DNA of 7,534 nt from a bacterium (GCA_020627425.1 JAHKXX010000117.1:1-7534), one strand, 5' to 3'; shown: positions 1 to 6,147, numbered from the stretch's first letter. Program-made: numbers and translations. Notes: generated by a model not told the origin, from the letters alone.

Positions 1-96
1 GCACAGAGAGTGTCTGCTGAGTATTCCGCAATAAGCAATACAAAACTGTACCATAAGTTCCTTTTTTGCGTCGTGTGCTATCAGTGCTATATTCAT
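1..96 (-). CDS. mgsA: Methylglyoxal synthase, N-terminal fragment (cut by window edge)
   Basis: Methylglyoxal synthase converts dihydroxyacetone phosphate to methylglyoxal and phosphate in the cytoplasm, a bypass of lower glycolysis when sugar phosphates build up. Only the first 32 codons are present; the gene runs off the low-coordinate end. The visible protein opens MNIALIAHDAKKELM, the signature start of the family. By alignment from memory, H8, D9 and K12 correspond to H19, D20 and K23 of the E. coli enzyme, near the active site and phosphate site. The ATG is preceded by a strong Shine-Dalgarno AGGGGG (minus strand of 104-109), 7 nt away. It lies 47 bp downstream of the minD-like gene with no convincing promoter between, so cotranscription is likely. 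The downstream catalytic aspartates and histidine cannot be checked here. Identification is confident despite the short length because the opening motif is distinctive and mgsA is a common neighbour of the min/mre/rod cluster in Firmicutes. Confidence 0.9.
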   Translation of the reverse strand, partial: MNIALIAHDAKKELMVQFCIAYCGILSRHSLC

Positions 97-137
97 TTTA
101 TTACCCCCTGAATATGTATTAAAAAATTATTTCGTAT

Positions 138-157
138 TTGTGATCACTCTATCACAA
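138..157. repeat. Perfect 7-bp inverted repeat at the minD stop codon
   Basis: TTGTGAT and ATCACAA form a perfect inverted repeat with a 6-nt centre, spanning the TGA stop of the minD-like gene, about 40 bp upstream of the mgsA start. It could be an mRNA hairpin or a dimeric-regulator site. It superficially resembles a CRP-type site, but the TGTGA and TCACA half sites are separated by 8 nt rather than 6. The T-run on the minus strand starts about 10 nt after the stem, too far for a normal intrinsic terminator. Function unknown. Confidence 0.4.
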
Positions 158-881
158 GTTCTACATCGCGACCATCCATACGCGCAGCAATCCTGTCAAA
201 GGCATATGCTGCCTTCATTCTGCCCTCTATGGGGTTTCCCTTCTGTGAAAGCGCTGCTGCAGCGTTGTCCTCGGGTACTATCCCCAAAAGACGCGCCCCT
301 GCCTCGTCTATGACAGAATCGAGGTCGCTGTAGACATCCATCCTTCTGAAACGGCGTTCGTTAAAGCGGTTTATAATAAGCCTTATATCGCTTATCTGGC
401 TGTGACGCAGCTTGTGGCGCACCTTATCGCAGCCCCTGAGTGACAGAGGCTCTGCGTTTGCCACAAGTATGGCACTGTTTGCAGGTGCTGAAGCACTGCG
501 AAAGCCTGCGCCTATACCGGCAGGGCTGTCTATAAGTATATGGTCGTAATATCTGACAAGTATTTTTGTAAGCCTTCGCATGATCGACGGGCTTATCTCG
601 TCCCGCACATTCTGAGGTGCAGGCAGTATGTACAGGTCGGGGACGGTCTTGCACGGATATATCGCACTCGTCGGGGGGCAGTTGCCGTTGATTATATCGG
701 CAACATCAAAAACCAACTCACCGCTGACTCCAAGCATAAGGTCTATACCCCTCATACCTGCATCACAGTCTATCAGCAGCACCCTGTCTCCGCGTCTTAC
801 AAGAGCGGCGCCGAGTCCTGCCGTGATAGTTGATTTACCTGTTCCACCCTTTCCGGATGTAATAACCGTCACCTTGCCCAT
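144..881 (-). CDS. minD: MinD-type ATPase (orphan, lacking the C-terminal membrane helix)
   Basis: A cytoplasmic ParA/MinD-superfamily ATPase of 245 aa. Seen in order: deviant Walker A GKGGTGKST at residues 10-18 with signature lysine K11 and K16; Walker A' LLIDCDAG around 36-42; MinD-type GIDLMLGV just after; Walker B HILIDSPAGIGAGF around 114-127; INRFNERR near 170; and the MinD-like GIVPEDN around 200. Classical MinD is 260-270 aa, binds the membrane as an ATP dimer through a C-terminal amphipathic helix, and recruits MinC to block FtsZ away from midcell. Here the protein ends acidic (...DGRDVELVIE), about where that helix would begin. No minC or minE is visible. The ATG at 881 is preferred because GAGG lies 9 nt upstream and the protein then begins MGKVTVITSGKGG like MinD; a GTG at 887 adds two residues but is only 3 nt from the SD. 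It has its own promoter after mrdA. Another role for a ParA/MinD ATPase is possible. Confidence 0.87.
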   Translation of the reverse strand: MGKVTVITSGKGGTGKSTITAGLGAALVRRGDRVLLIDCDAGMRGIDLMLGVSGELVFDVADIINGNCPPTSAIYPCKTVPDLYILPAPQNVRDEISPSIMRRLTKILVRYYDHILIDSPAGIGAGFRSASAPANSAILVANAEPLSLRGCDKVRHKLRHSQISDIRLIINRFNERRFRRMDVYSDLDSVIDEAGARLLGIVPEDNAAAALSQKGNPIEGRMKAAYAFDRIAARMDGRDVELVIE

Positions 882-890
882 TTTCACATA

Positions 891-894
891 CCTC
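891..894 (-). promoter_or_regulatory. Ribosome binding site deciding the minD start
   Basis: GAGG on the minus strand, within AAAAGAGGT. It sits 3 nt from the GTG at 887-885 and 9 nt from the ATG at 881-879. The spacing favours the ATG. With the predicted transcription start near 895, this SD would lie almost at the 5' end of the mRNA. Confidence 0.6.
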
Positions 895-901
895 TTTTAT
901 A

Positions 902-930
902 AACATATCACACAAATTACATAAAGTCAA
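902..930 (-). promoter_or_regulatory. Predicted sigma-A promoter for minD-mgsA
   Basis: On the minus strand, -35 TTGACT (930-925) and -10 TATGTT (907-902) are separated by exactly 17 bp, and a TGn extended -10 precedes the hexamer. Runs of A and T at about 935-950, just upstream of the -35, resemble an UP element. The predicted start near 895 gives a leader of only about 14 nt before the ATG at 881. It implies that the minD-like gene and mgsA can be transcribed independently of the mre genes. Confidence 0.65.
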
Positions 931-990
931 GAAGAAAAACGATTTTTTTTCATACACAATTTACATAATCCGCTATTTCAGGAAAATCTG

Positions 991-3027
991 TCAGTTTTTG
1001 TTCTTTTGCTCGCCCACTGTGCCGTCCTTGTTTGTTTCAGGGATCTCCTGTAGTCCCTTTCCATAAAAATATGCATTAAGTATTTTTTTGCCGACGTTAA
1101 CAGCCACTGTACTTTTTCCGCCGTGCTCTACCATGACCGCGATCGCTATCTCGGGCTTGTCATAGGGCGCGTAGCAAATGAAGTTTGCATGATCCGAGCC
1201 GATATTTTCTGCTGTACCGGTTTTGCCGGCTATTTGCATATTGAAATCAGACAGCGCGTCATACGAGCTTGTTGCCATATTCATAGCCTTTTGTACCTGT
1301 TTAAGATTATTTACGTCTATGCCTACCTTCTCTACGACCGTAGGCTCCGTTTTCAGAACCTCTTTTCCGTCATATGAAACTATCCTGTCAACTACATGAG
1401 TTTTCAGTCTGGTACCGTCGTTTGCTATAGTCGCAACATATGTCGCAAGCTGCAGCGGTGTAAACTGGTTATCGGACTGCCCTATCGCCGCAGGAGAAAC
1501 AGAGGTCTCGTACCATTCGGAGCCCATCTCCCTGCTGAACTCCGGACCTGCAAGCGTACCGGAGCTTTCGCCGATCTCTACACCGGTCCTGACGCCCAGT
1601 CCGAAGCGTTTTGCATATTTATCCATTTTATCTATACCGAGCAGTCTGCCTGTTTCGGCAAAATAGACATTACAGGACTTTTCTATTGCCTCGTACATAT
1701 TGATCGAGTCGTGGTAGCTCATACACCTGAGTCTGAGTCCGCCCTTTGTATATATAGACTCACACTTGATAGTTGTGTCGGGCTTTATGACTTTTTCCTG
1801 TAATGCAGCAGAGGCTACCATAGGCTTATATGTTGATCCGGGAGCCAGCGCACCGTCAAAGGCACGGTTATAAAGCGGTATACGCTTGTCGCTCGACAGC
1901 TTTTCGTAATCCGTATAGTATTTTGACAGATCAAAGCCCGGATAACTTGCCGCTGCAAGCACGGAGAAATCCTTGACATTCAGTACAACGACCGCAGCAC
2001 CGGTACAGTCCTCGCCGCTGTGCTTTTCTCCGCTTTCCTTTGCGTTCGTGTTTGCTTCCTTGACAGCCTCTGCCAAAGCCTTGGTTGCACTTTTTTGCAG
2101 TCTCGCGTCAAGAGTCAGGTAAACATTATCGCCGGGCTTTGAGTTTTTTGTCGAAATAATATTTATATTTCCGACAGAGTCGACCTCATAGGTTCTCTCT
2201 CCGCCTTCTCCGCGCAGATAGCCTTCAAAGGCAGACTCTACTCCCGTTTTTCCAAGGATATCGGTATAGCCGTAGCCCTTATCCTTCAGCTCCTTGTACT
2301 CCTCGGCAGAGATAAGACCCGTGACACCCACAATATGCGGAGCTATGCTGCCGTTTGTATAGGTTCTGACAGCTGTTGATTCGGTAGTTACGCTTTTTTC
2401 GTCCTGTAGCCTCTCGGCTATTACGGACATATTTTTTTCACTGACGCTGTCTGAAAAAACATATGGCTGACTGCCCGAAAAGCCTGTACGCTCCATATTA
2501 TAACGCACACTTATGATATCTCTCTGTCGTTTTTTGTCATAGGATCTGCATTCATATTTATCAATAAGCCTCTCCATACATTCTCCGGCGCTGGAGTAGG
2601 GGTTCATATTCAGATTATCCTTGCTTTTGATAAGCTCTATATCGTCCTCTCTGTCACTGATAAAACTATAATTACCCTTGTCGTCAACGGCGATCGGCAG
2701 CTCGTCGTTCCATTTTTCCCCGCACTCGTTTATGACTGTCAGAAGGCGGTCTATAACCTCGTTGAGCCTGTCCTCCCTGACGTAAAGCTTATTTATAACC
2801 ACCCTGTAGCCGGTTACATTTACCGCAAGGTCTACTCCGTTTTTGTCGTATATCTCGCCCCTGATAGCGTCGGTGGCTACTGTGTAGCTTGCGGAAGTCA
2901 TAGCTATGTTTTCATAGTAATCCGACTGAACTATCTGCCATTGTACCAGTCTGTAGACAAACACCGCGATCACAACAAGCAAAACGGTTATAAGAAAGGT
3001 ATATCTTCCCTTTGATGATTTTTTCAA
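991..3027 (-). CDS. mrdA: Penicillin-binding protein 2, elongation transpeptidase
   Basis: A class B penicillin-binding protein of 678 aa, the D,D-transpeptidase that cross-links peptidoglycan in lateral wall synthesis, normally paired with the glycosyltransferase RodA. A short basic cytoplasmic tail is followed by one transmembrane helix (about 10-30). The dimerisation/pedestal region starts with RGEIYDKNGVDLAVN (56-70), the RGxIxDRNG-type motif of the family. The transpeptidase domain spans about 340-660 with all three active-site motifs: S398-T-Y-K401 (serine nucleophile), S451-C-N453 and K602-T-G-T605. There are no PASTA repeats, and the tail is short and polar. The start is TTG at 3027-3025, 3 nt after the mreD stop, with AAGGAG 10 nt upstream inside the end of mreD, which suggests translational coupling. 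A later ATG (residue 43) would delete the membrane anchor. Position after mreBCD supports PBP2 rather than the division-specific PBP3/FtsI or SpoVD; rodA is not in the window. Confidence 0.92.
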   Translation of the reverse strand: MKKSSKGRYTFLITVLLVVIAVFVYRLVQWQIVQSDYYENIAMTSASYTVATDAIRGEIYDKNGVDLAVNVTGYRVVINKLYVREDRLNEVIDRLLTVINECGEKWNDELPIAVDDKGNYSFISDREDDIELIKSKDNLNMNPYSSAGECMERLIDKYECRSYDKKRQRDIISVRYNMERTGFSGSQPYVFSDSVSEKNMSVIAERLQDEKSVTTESTAVRTYTNGSIAPHIVGVTGLISAEEYKELKDKGYGYTDILGKTGVESAFEGYLRGEGGERTYEVDSVGNINIISTKNSKPGDNVYLTLDARLQKSATKALAEAVKEANTNAKESGEKHSGEDCTGAAVVVLNVKDFSVLAAASYPGFDLSKYYTDYEKLSSDKRIPLYNRAFDGALAPGSTYKPMVASAALQEKVIKPDTTIKCESIYTKGGLRLRCMSYHDSINMYEAIEKSCNVYFAETGRLLGIDKMDKYAKRFGLGVRTGVEIGESSGTLAGPEFSREMGSEWYETSVSPAAIGQSDNQFTPLQLATYVATIANDGTRLKTHVVDRIVSYDGKEVLKTEPTVVEKVGIDVNNLKQVQKAMNMATSSYDALSDFNMQIAGKTGTAENIGSDHANFICYAPYDKPEIAIAVMVEHGGKSTVAVNVGKKILNAYFYGKGLQEIPETNKDGTVGEQKNKN

Positions 3028-3030
3028 CCG

Positions 3031-3537
3031 TTATTCACTCCTTAGTACTGCCGAAACGCGCCTGTTCAGTCCGTACAGAACAGGTACAAAGGCAAGAGTA
3101 TAGATGATCCGCGAAACATAGTGTGAAACAAAAAATGTCCATGCATCGACATAGCCCACAAAAAGATAATAAAAAAGAAAATGCACAAAAAGCATAAGCG
3201 GTATGCAGGCAAGAGCAATTATCATTACCGAAGCAAGGTTTGTCTTGACATAATTCTCCATAAGCGTACTCACAATATAGCATATAATAACTACGCCTAC
3301 GGAATAATAGCCGATAGGTCCGGCTGCGGACAGATCAGTCAGCGATCCGCAAACAGCACCGAAGATCATGGACGGTATCTGCGGCTCAAATACAGAGATA
3401 CTCAGAGCCAGCACCGGCAGAACGACCGCCTTTCCTCCGTATACCTCGGGCAAAAGATACGGTGTTGTCTGTAAAATATAGGCAACAACTATCTCTATTG
3501 AGAAAATAATATATCTGATAACGCGAAGTCTTTTCAT
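3031..3537 (-). CDS. mreD: Rod shape-determining membrane protein MreD
   Basis: A small integral membrane protein of 168 aa, typical MreD length. It is part of the elongasome, where it works with MreC to link cytoplasmic MreB to PBP2/RodA. After a basic start (MKRLRVIRY), about five to six hydrophobic segments are visible at roughly 8-26, 38-51, 57-66, 76-93, 101-128 and 139-156. The region GAVCGSLTDLSAAGPIGYYS (60-79) matches the conserved G...GxxxDl...pxG loop of the family. The ATG at 3537 lies 25 nt after the mreC stop. Only a weak, distant AAGGG is seen upstream, so translation may depend on ribosomes arriving from mreC. It is followed by mrdA after 3 nt. Identity rests on topology, the loop motif and position, since MreD sequences are poorly conserved. 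Confidence 0.92.
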   Translation of the reverse strand: MKRLRVIRYIIFSIEIVVAYILQTTPYLLPEVYGGKAVVLPVLALSISVFEPQIPSMIFGAVCGSLTDLSAAGPIGYYSVGVVIICYIVSTLMENYVKTNLASVMIIALACIPLMLFVHFLFYYLFVGYVDAWTFFVSHYVSRIIYTLAFVPVLYGLNRRVSAVLRSE

Positions 3538-3562
3538 TGGTATATTTATCAGCCCTTATTTA

Positions 3563-4387
3563 TTACTTATCAAAATCTGTTATTATCGCGACAGAGCCTG
3601 TTGTTCTTACGTCCTCATACGGCTCTATGACCGCCATAGGCATAGAGGTATAAGGATCGGATGAAAGCTCTTTTATTTTTCCTATTTTTATATTATCGGG
3701 ATAAATTCCTCCGTAGCCGGATGTTACAACTATATCTCCCGTCTCGGCTTTATTCTGTTCAGACAAGTTGTTCATAACCGTATAACCCTTGTCGCTAAGC
3801 TCTGCCCTGCCGGAGAGCACACCGTTGTCATCGGTCTTTTTGTCCGCAACACCCACCTGTATATCCGGACACAGTATGGTTATTACACGACAGGACTTAG
3901 GAGATACCTCGGAAACTATGCCCACAAGACCGTTTTCGGTCATTACGGGATCGTCCTTGTCAACTCCGTCGACACTTCCCTTGTCAAGCGTCATACCGTA
4001 AAAGTTTTCAAGCGGATCTCTGCCTATCACCTTTGCGGTAACAAGCGTAAAGTCCTGATTTTCAGCCTTTATATTATAAAACCTGTTCAGCTCCTCGTTA
4101 CGGTTTTTTATGTCGTAATAATCAACAAGCTCGTCCGTGAGCCTTTTGTTTTCTTCCCTGAGCTTTTTGTTTTCCTCAGTAAGCTCCTCAAGGCTTTTCG
4201 GAGGCGTCAGAGCGTCTCCTGCGGCAGTAGTTCCACCTGCTGCCACCTGCTGAAGCGGAGTGAGCAAAAAAGAGGTGAAAAAGCCCTTTACATAGCTGTT
4301 TCCGGAGGTTATGAGAGCAAGTGCCAGAAATATACATACTATAGTCAGCAAGACCTTTATTCCCTTGCCGTAAAAAAATCCCTTCAG
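3563..4387 (-). CDS. mreC: Rod shape-determining protein MreC, probable CTG start
   Basis: MreC is an elongasome scaffold that activates PBP2 and connects it to MreB outside the membrane. One transmembrane helix (about 12-29) is followed by a charged, leucine-rich coiled coil (about 65-105, heptad-like LTEENKKLREENKRL) and the double beta-barrel domain (about 115-270), including ENFYGMTLDKGSVDGV and the GLVGIVSEV and TSGYGGIYPDNIKIG motifs. The first standard start in frame is TTG at 4351-4349, but that begins inside the membrane helix and has a poor SD. Twelve more in-frame codons lie upstream (KGFFYGKGIKV), exactly the basic FF...K..KVLL start of MreC. They are preceded by a near-perfect SD, AGGGAGGAG, 6 nt before a CTG at 4387-4385. 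No ATG, GTG or TTG exists between the upstream in-frame TGA and 4351. I therefore annotate the CTG start (274 aa); the alternative is 262 aa from 4351. Confidence 0.9.
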   Translation of the reverse strand: MKGFFYGKGIKVLLTIVCIFLALALITSGNSYVKGFFTSFLLTPLQQVAAGGTTAAGDALTPPKSLEELTEENKKLREENKRLTDELVDYYDIKNRNEELNRFYNIKAENQDFTLVTAKVIGRDPLENFYGMTLDKGSVDGVDKDDPVMTENGLVGIVSEVSPKSCRVITILCPDIQVGVADKKTDDNGVLSGRAELSDKGYTVMNNLSEQNKAETGDIVVTSGYGGIYPDNIKIGKIKELSSDPYTSMPMAVIEPYEDVRTTGSVAIITDFDK

Positions 4388-4393
4388 CGTACT

Positions 4394-4402
4394 CTCCTCC
4401 CT
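4394..4402 (-). promoter_or_regulatory. Strong ribosome binding site of mreC pointing to a CTG start
   Basis: AGGGAGGAG on the minus strand, one of the best SD matches in the window. It is followed by AGTACG and then CTG in the mreC frame. The only conventional candidate (TTG at 4351) is more than 40 nt away, so this site cannot serve it. Confidence 0.75.
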
Positions 4403-4458
4403 TCAAAAGCTTTGTCTTTAACAAGCAAAACAGCAAACAGTTCATTACTATTATCGGT

Positions 4459-4493
4459 AAAAAAACGGCGGCAGTAATATTATACTCCGCCGT
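4459..4493 (-). terminator. Intrinsic terminator-like hairpin between mreB and mreC
   Basis: On the minus strand ACGGCGG (4493-4487) pairs perfectly with CCGCCGT (4471-4465). An inner AGTA/TACT pairing extends the stem past a single bulged G, closing over a small AT-rich loop. The stem is followed at once by a run of T (4465-4459). This is the classic GC-stem-plus-U-tract form, oriented with the mre genes; the other strand has no T-run after the stem. It lies 26 nt after the mreB stop and 72 nt before the mreC start, inside what should be one operon, so partial termination or attenuation is likely. No strong promoter is visible between it and mreC. Confidence 0.75.
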
Positions 4494-4518
4494 AAAAGCA
4501 CTATCAATGCCGGTTTGT

Positions 4519-5520
4519 TCAGCGTTTTTTGTTCCTTGAGGAGACTCTCAGTTCCTCAAGTCGGATTCCCGTTCCGTCAACCACACAATCAAGCGGTCTC
4601 TCGGCAACGCGCACGGGCATACTCGTTTCCTGTGCCACAAGCTTATCAAGACCGCGCAAAAGCGCGCCGCCGCCTGTCAGCATAATTCCGTTATCTATTA
4701 TATCGGCCGCAAGCTCGGGCGGAGCCTGCTCCAAAGTCGTTTTTATTGCCTCGATTATCGTCAGCAGAGGATCTGCCAGAGCGTCCCTTACCTCTGCGGC
4801 GGACAGCTTTATATCATTTGGCAGTCCGTCGGAAAAATTCCTGCCTTTTATCAACATACTGCCCTCGTCCTTATAGGGATAAGCCGAGCCTATGTGAAGC
4901 TTTATATCCTCGGCTGTACGCTCACCTATAAGAAGACTGTAGGTTCTTTTTACATACTGTATTATGGCGTCGTCAAACTTGTCGCCTGCAACTCTTACCG
5001 AGCAGGCTGTGACAATATCATCAAGAGATATGATCGCTACCTCTGATGTACCGCCGCCTATATCTACTACCATATTGCCGAGCGGCTGTGAAACCGGCAG
5101 CCCTGCTCCTGCTGCGGCAGCCATAGGCTCTTCCATAAGCTCTATCTGCTTTGCGCCTGCCTGACGTGCTGCATCCTCTACGGCACGTCGCTCTACCTCG
5201 GTACAGCCCGACGGAATACACACTACTATACGCGGCCGACTGAAGAGAGACGTCTTTACAGCCTTTTTTATAAACTGTCTGAGCATAGCCGCGGTTATAT
5301 CGAAATCTGCTATAACGCCATCCTTCAACGGTCTGACCGCTTCTATTGTGTCGGGCGTTCTTCCTATCATATCCTTGGCTTCACGTCCTACTGCAAGCAC
5401 TGCGTCCGTTCTTACATCAACAGCGACAACACTCGGCTCGCGCAGAACTATGCCCTTTCCCTTGACATATACAAGGGTATTGGCAGTACCAAGGTCTATT
5501 CCTATATCCTTTGAAAACAT
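4519..5520 (-). CDS. mreB: Rod shape-determining actin homologue MreB
   Basis: MreB is a bacterial actin that forms short membrane-bound filaments in the cytoplasm and orients lateral peptidoglycan synthesis through MreC, MreD, RodA and PBP2. The 333-aa protein has the full family length. Visible actin-fold motifs: phosphate-1 DIGIDLGTANTLVY (5-18); the MreB-typical VVCIPSG (99-105); IELMEEPMAAAAGAG (126-140), with the glutamate expected to act in ATP hydrolysis; phosphate-2 VVDIGGGTSEVAI (151-163); and adenosine-binding GIMLTGGGALLRG (288-300). The ATG at 5520 is preferred over an in-frame upstream ATG at 5556. It has AAAAGGGG 10 nt upstream and begins MFSKDIGIDLGT as in relatives, and the predicted transcription start falls at about 5555, so the longer form would be nearly leaderless with an unrelated extension. 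It is the first gene of the shape cluster and has its own strong promoter. Only one MreB paralogue is in the window. Confidence 0.97.
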   Translation of the reverse strand: MFSKDIGIDLGTANTLVYVKGKGIVLREPSVVAVDVRTDAVLAVGREAKDMIGRTPDTIEAVRPLKDGVIADFDITAAMLRQFIKKAVKTSLFSRPRIVVCIPSGCTEVERRAVEDAARQAGAKQIELMEEPMAAAAGAGLPVSQPLGNMVVDIGGGTSEVAIISLDDIVTACSVRVAGDKFDDAIIQYVKRTYSLLIGERTAEDIKLHIGSAYPYKDEGSMLIKGRNFSDGLPNDIKLSAAEVRDALADPLLTIIEAIKTTLEQAPPELAADIIDNGIMLTGGGALLRGLDKLVAQETSMPVRVAERPLDCVVDGTGIRLEELRVSSRNKKR

Positions 5521-5561
5521 TCCGTAATTACCCCTTTTCCAAAAACAAACAACCAAAATAT

Positions 5562-5590
5562 ATTATAACCCCTGTAACGGCTAATCTCAA
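5562..5590 (-). promoter_or_regulatory. Strong sigma-A promoter for the mre operon
   Basis: On the minus strand, -35 TTGAGA (5590-5585, one mismatch to TTGACA) and a perfect -10 TATAAT (5567-5562) are separated by 17 bp. The predicted start near 5555 gives a leader of about 35 nt to the mreB ATG, with the SD at 5531-5538. This is the best promoter in the window. Confidence 0.85.
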
Positions 5591-5624
5591 TAAGTAATTG
5601 GAATGATTTTTGACTTCTACTTAT
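5590..5624. repeat. Inverted repeat overlapping the mreB -35 box
   Basis: ATAAGTA (5590-5596) and TACTTAT (5618-5624) are perfect 7-bp reverse complements separated by 21 bp. The half nearer the gene shares one base with the -35 hexamer. The placement, overlapping and just upstream of -35 with centres 28 bp apart, would suit an operator. AT-rich 7-mers can also pair by chance, so this is a candidate only. Confidence 0.3.
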
Positions 5625-5627
5625 AAT

Positions 5628-5649
5628 AAAAAAACAACGGTTAAAAACC
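5628..5649 (-). terminator. Weak terminator-like element after dut
   Basis: On the minus strand a short GGTT-TTT-AACC stem (5649-5639) is followed after four bases by a run of seven T (5634-5628). The 4-bp stem is too small for a confident intrinsic terminator, but it is the only such structure between dut and the mreB promoter. A 10-bp palindrome ATCAATTGAT (5670-5679) also lies just past the dut stop. Some read-through from dut into mreB seems possible. Confidence 0.3.
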
Positions 5650-5683
5650 TCTTATTTTTGTACAAATATATCAATTGATGGTA

Positions 5684-6121
5684 TCATTTTCCTGTTGAAC
5701 CAAATCCTCCCTCTCCTCGGGCTGTATCGGACAGAGTCTCTGCCTCGACAAAATCCGCAAAAATAACGGGCATACAAACCATCTGGGCAATCCTTTCGTT
5801 CGGCTGTATGGTATATGGGGTATCTGATACGTTACAAAGGCCTACGCATATTTCTCCCCGATAGTCGCTGTCAACTACACCTACGCTGTTAGAGAGAGTT
5901 ATCCCGTGCTTCACTCCGAGTCCCGAGCGTGCAAACAAAAACAGCGCACAGCTTTTGTCATCAGGCTCAGCCGCTATTCCCGTAGGGATCTTTACAAGCT
6001 CTCCGGGAGCAACAGTAACAGGCTCGTCTATGCATGCGCACAGGTCGGCTCCTGCTGAATGATCGGTAGCTCTGTTCGGTAAGACCGCATTTGATCTGAG
6101 TTTTTTTATCTTTATAGTCAT
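5684..6121 (-). CDS. dut: dUTP diphosphatase (dUTPase), trimeric type
   Basis: Hydrolyses dUTP to dUMP and pyrophosphate, keeping uracil out of DNA and supplying dUMP for thymidylate synthesis. At 145 aa it has the usual length of the homotrimeric family, and all five conserved motifs are present in order: I, HSAGADLCA (21-29); II, ARSGLGVKHGI (64-74); III, GVVDSDYRGEI (80-90), with the catalytic-site aspartate and tyrosine region; IV, NERIAQMV (108-115); V, RGEGGFGSTG (135-144), the flexible C-terminal arm that closes over the nucleotide. No truncation or missing key residue is seen, so it should be active. The ATG at 6121 has a good SD (GAGG within AGAGAGGAAG, minus strand of 6128-6137). 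It starts 26 bp after the U32 gene with no promoter between, so the two are probably cotranscribed. Confidence 0.97.
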   Translation of the reverse strand: MTIKIKKLRSNAVLPNRATDHSAGADLCACIDEPVTVAPGELVKIPTGIAAEPDDKSCALFLFARSGLGVKHGITLSNSVGVVDSDYRGEICVGLCNVSDTPYTIQPNERIAQMVCMPVIFADFVEAETLSDTARGEGGFGSTGK

Positions 6122-6147
6122 TATTAGCTTCCTCTCTGTTTTAAATG

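Noticed and set aside
540..924. Plus-strand open frames opposite the minD-like gene
   Set aside because: They are antisense shadows of a well-supported gene, with repetitive low-information translations and no SD.
931..960. A possible terminator (A-run and T-run with a short dyad) after mrdA
   Set aside because: The stem would be almost only A-T pairs (GAAAAA/TTTTTC), too weak for intrinsic termination. The tract is better read as an UP element for the downstream promoter.
4188..4445. A reading frame from the ATG at 4445 running into mreC in a different frame
   Set aside because: It has no SD, overlaps mreC out of frame, and resembles no known protein. It would join mreC only if the T-run at 4372-4378 were one base shorter, and the resulting N-terminus would be less MreC-like than the CTG start.
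4388..4458. A promoter for mreC downstream of the internal terminator
   Set aside because: GATAAT occurs at a plausible -10 position, but nothing close to TTGACA lies 16-18 bp upstream (best about 3 of 6), and no other pair is convincing.
4529..5164. Plus-strand serine/proline-rich open frames opposite mreB
   Set aside because: Their serine-rich composition is the expected antisense product of mreB codon usage; there are no motifs and no ribosome binding site.
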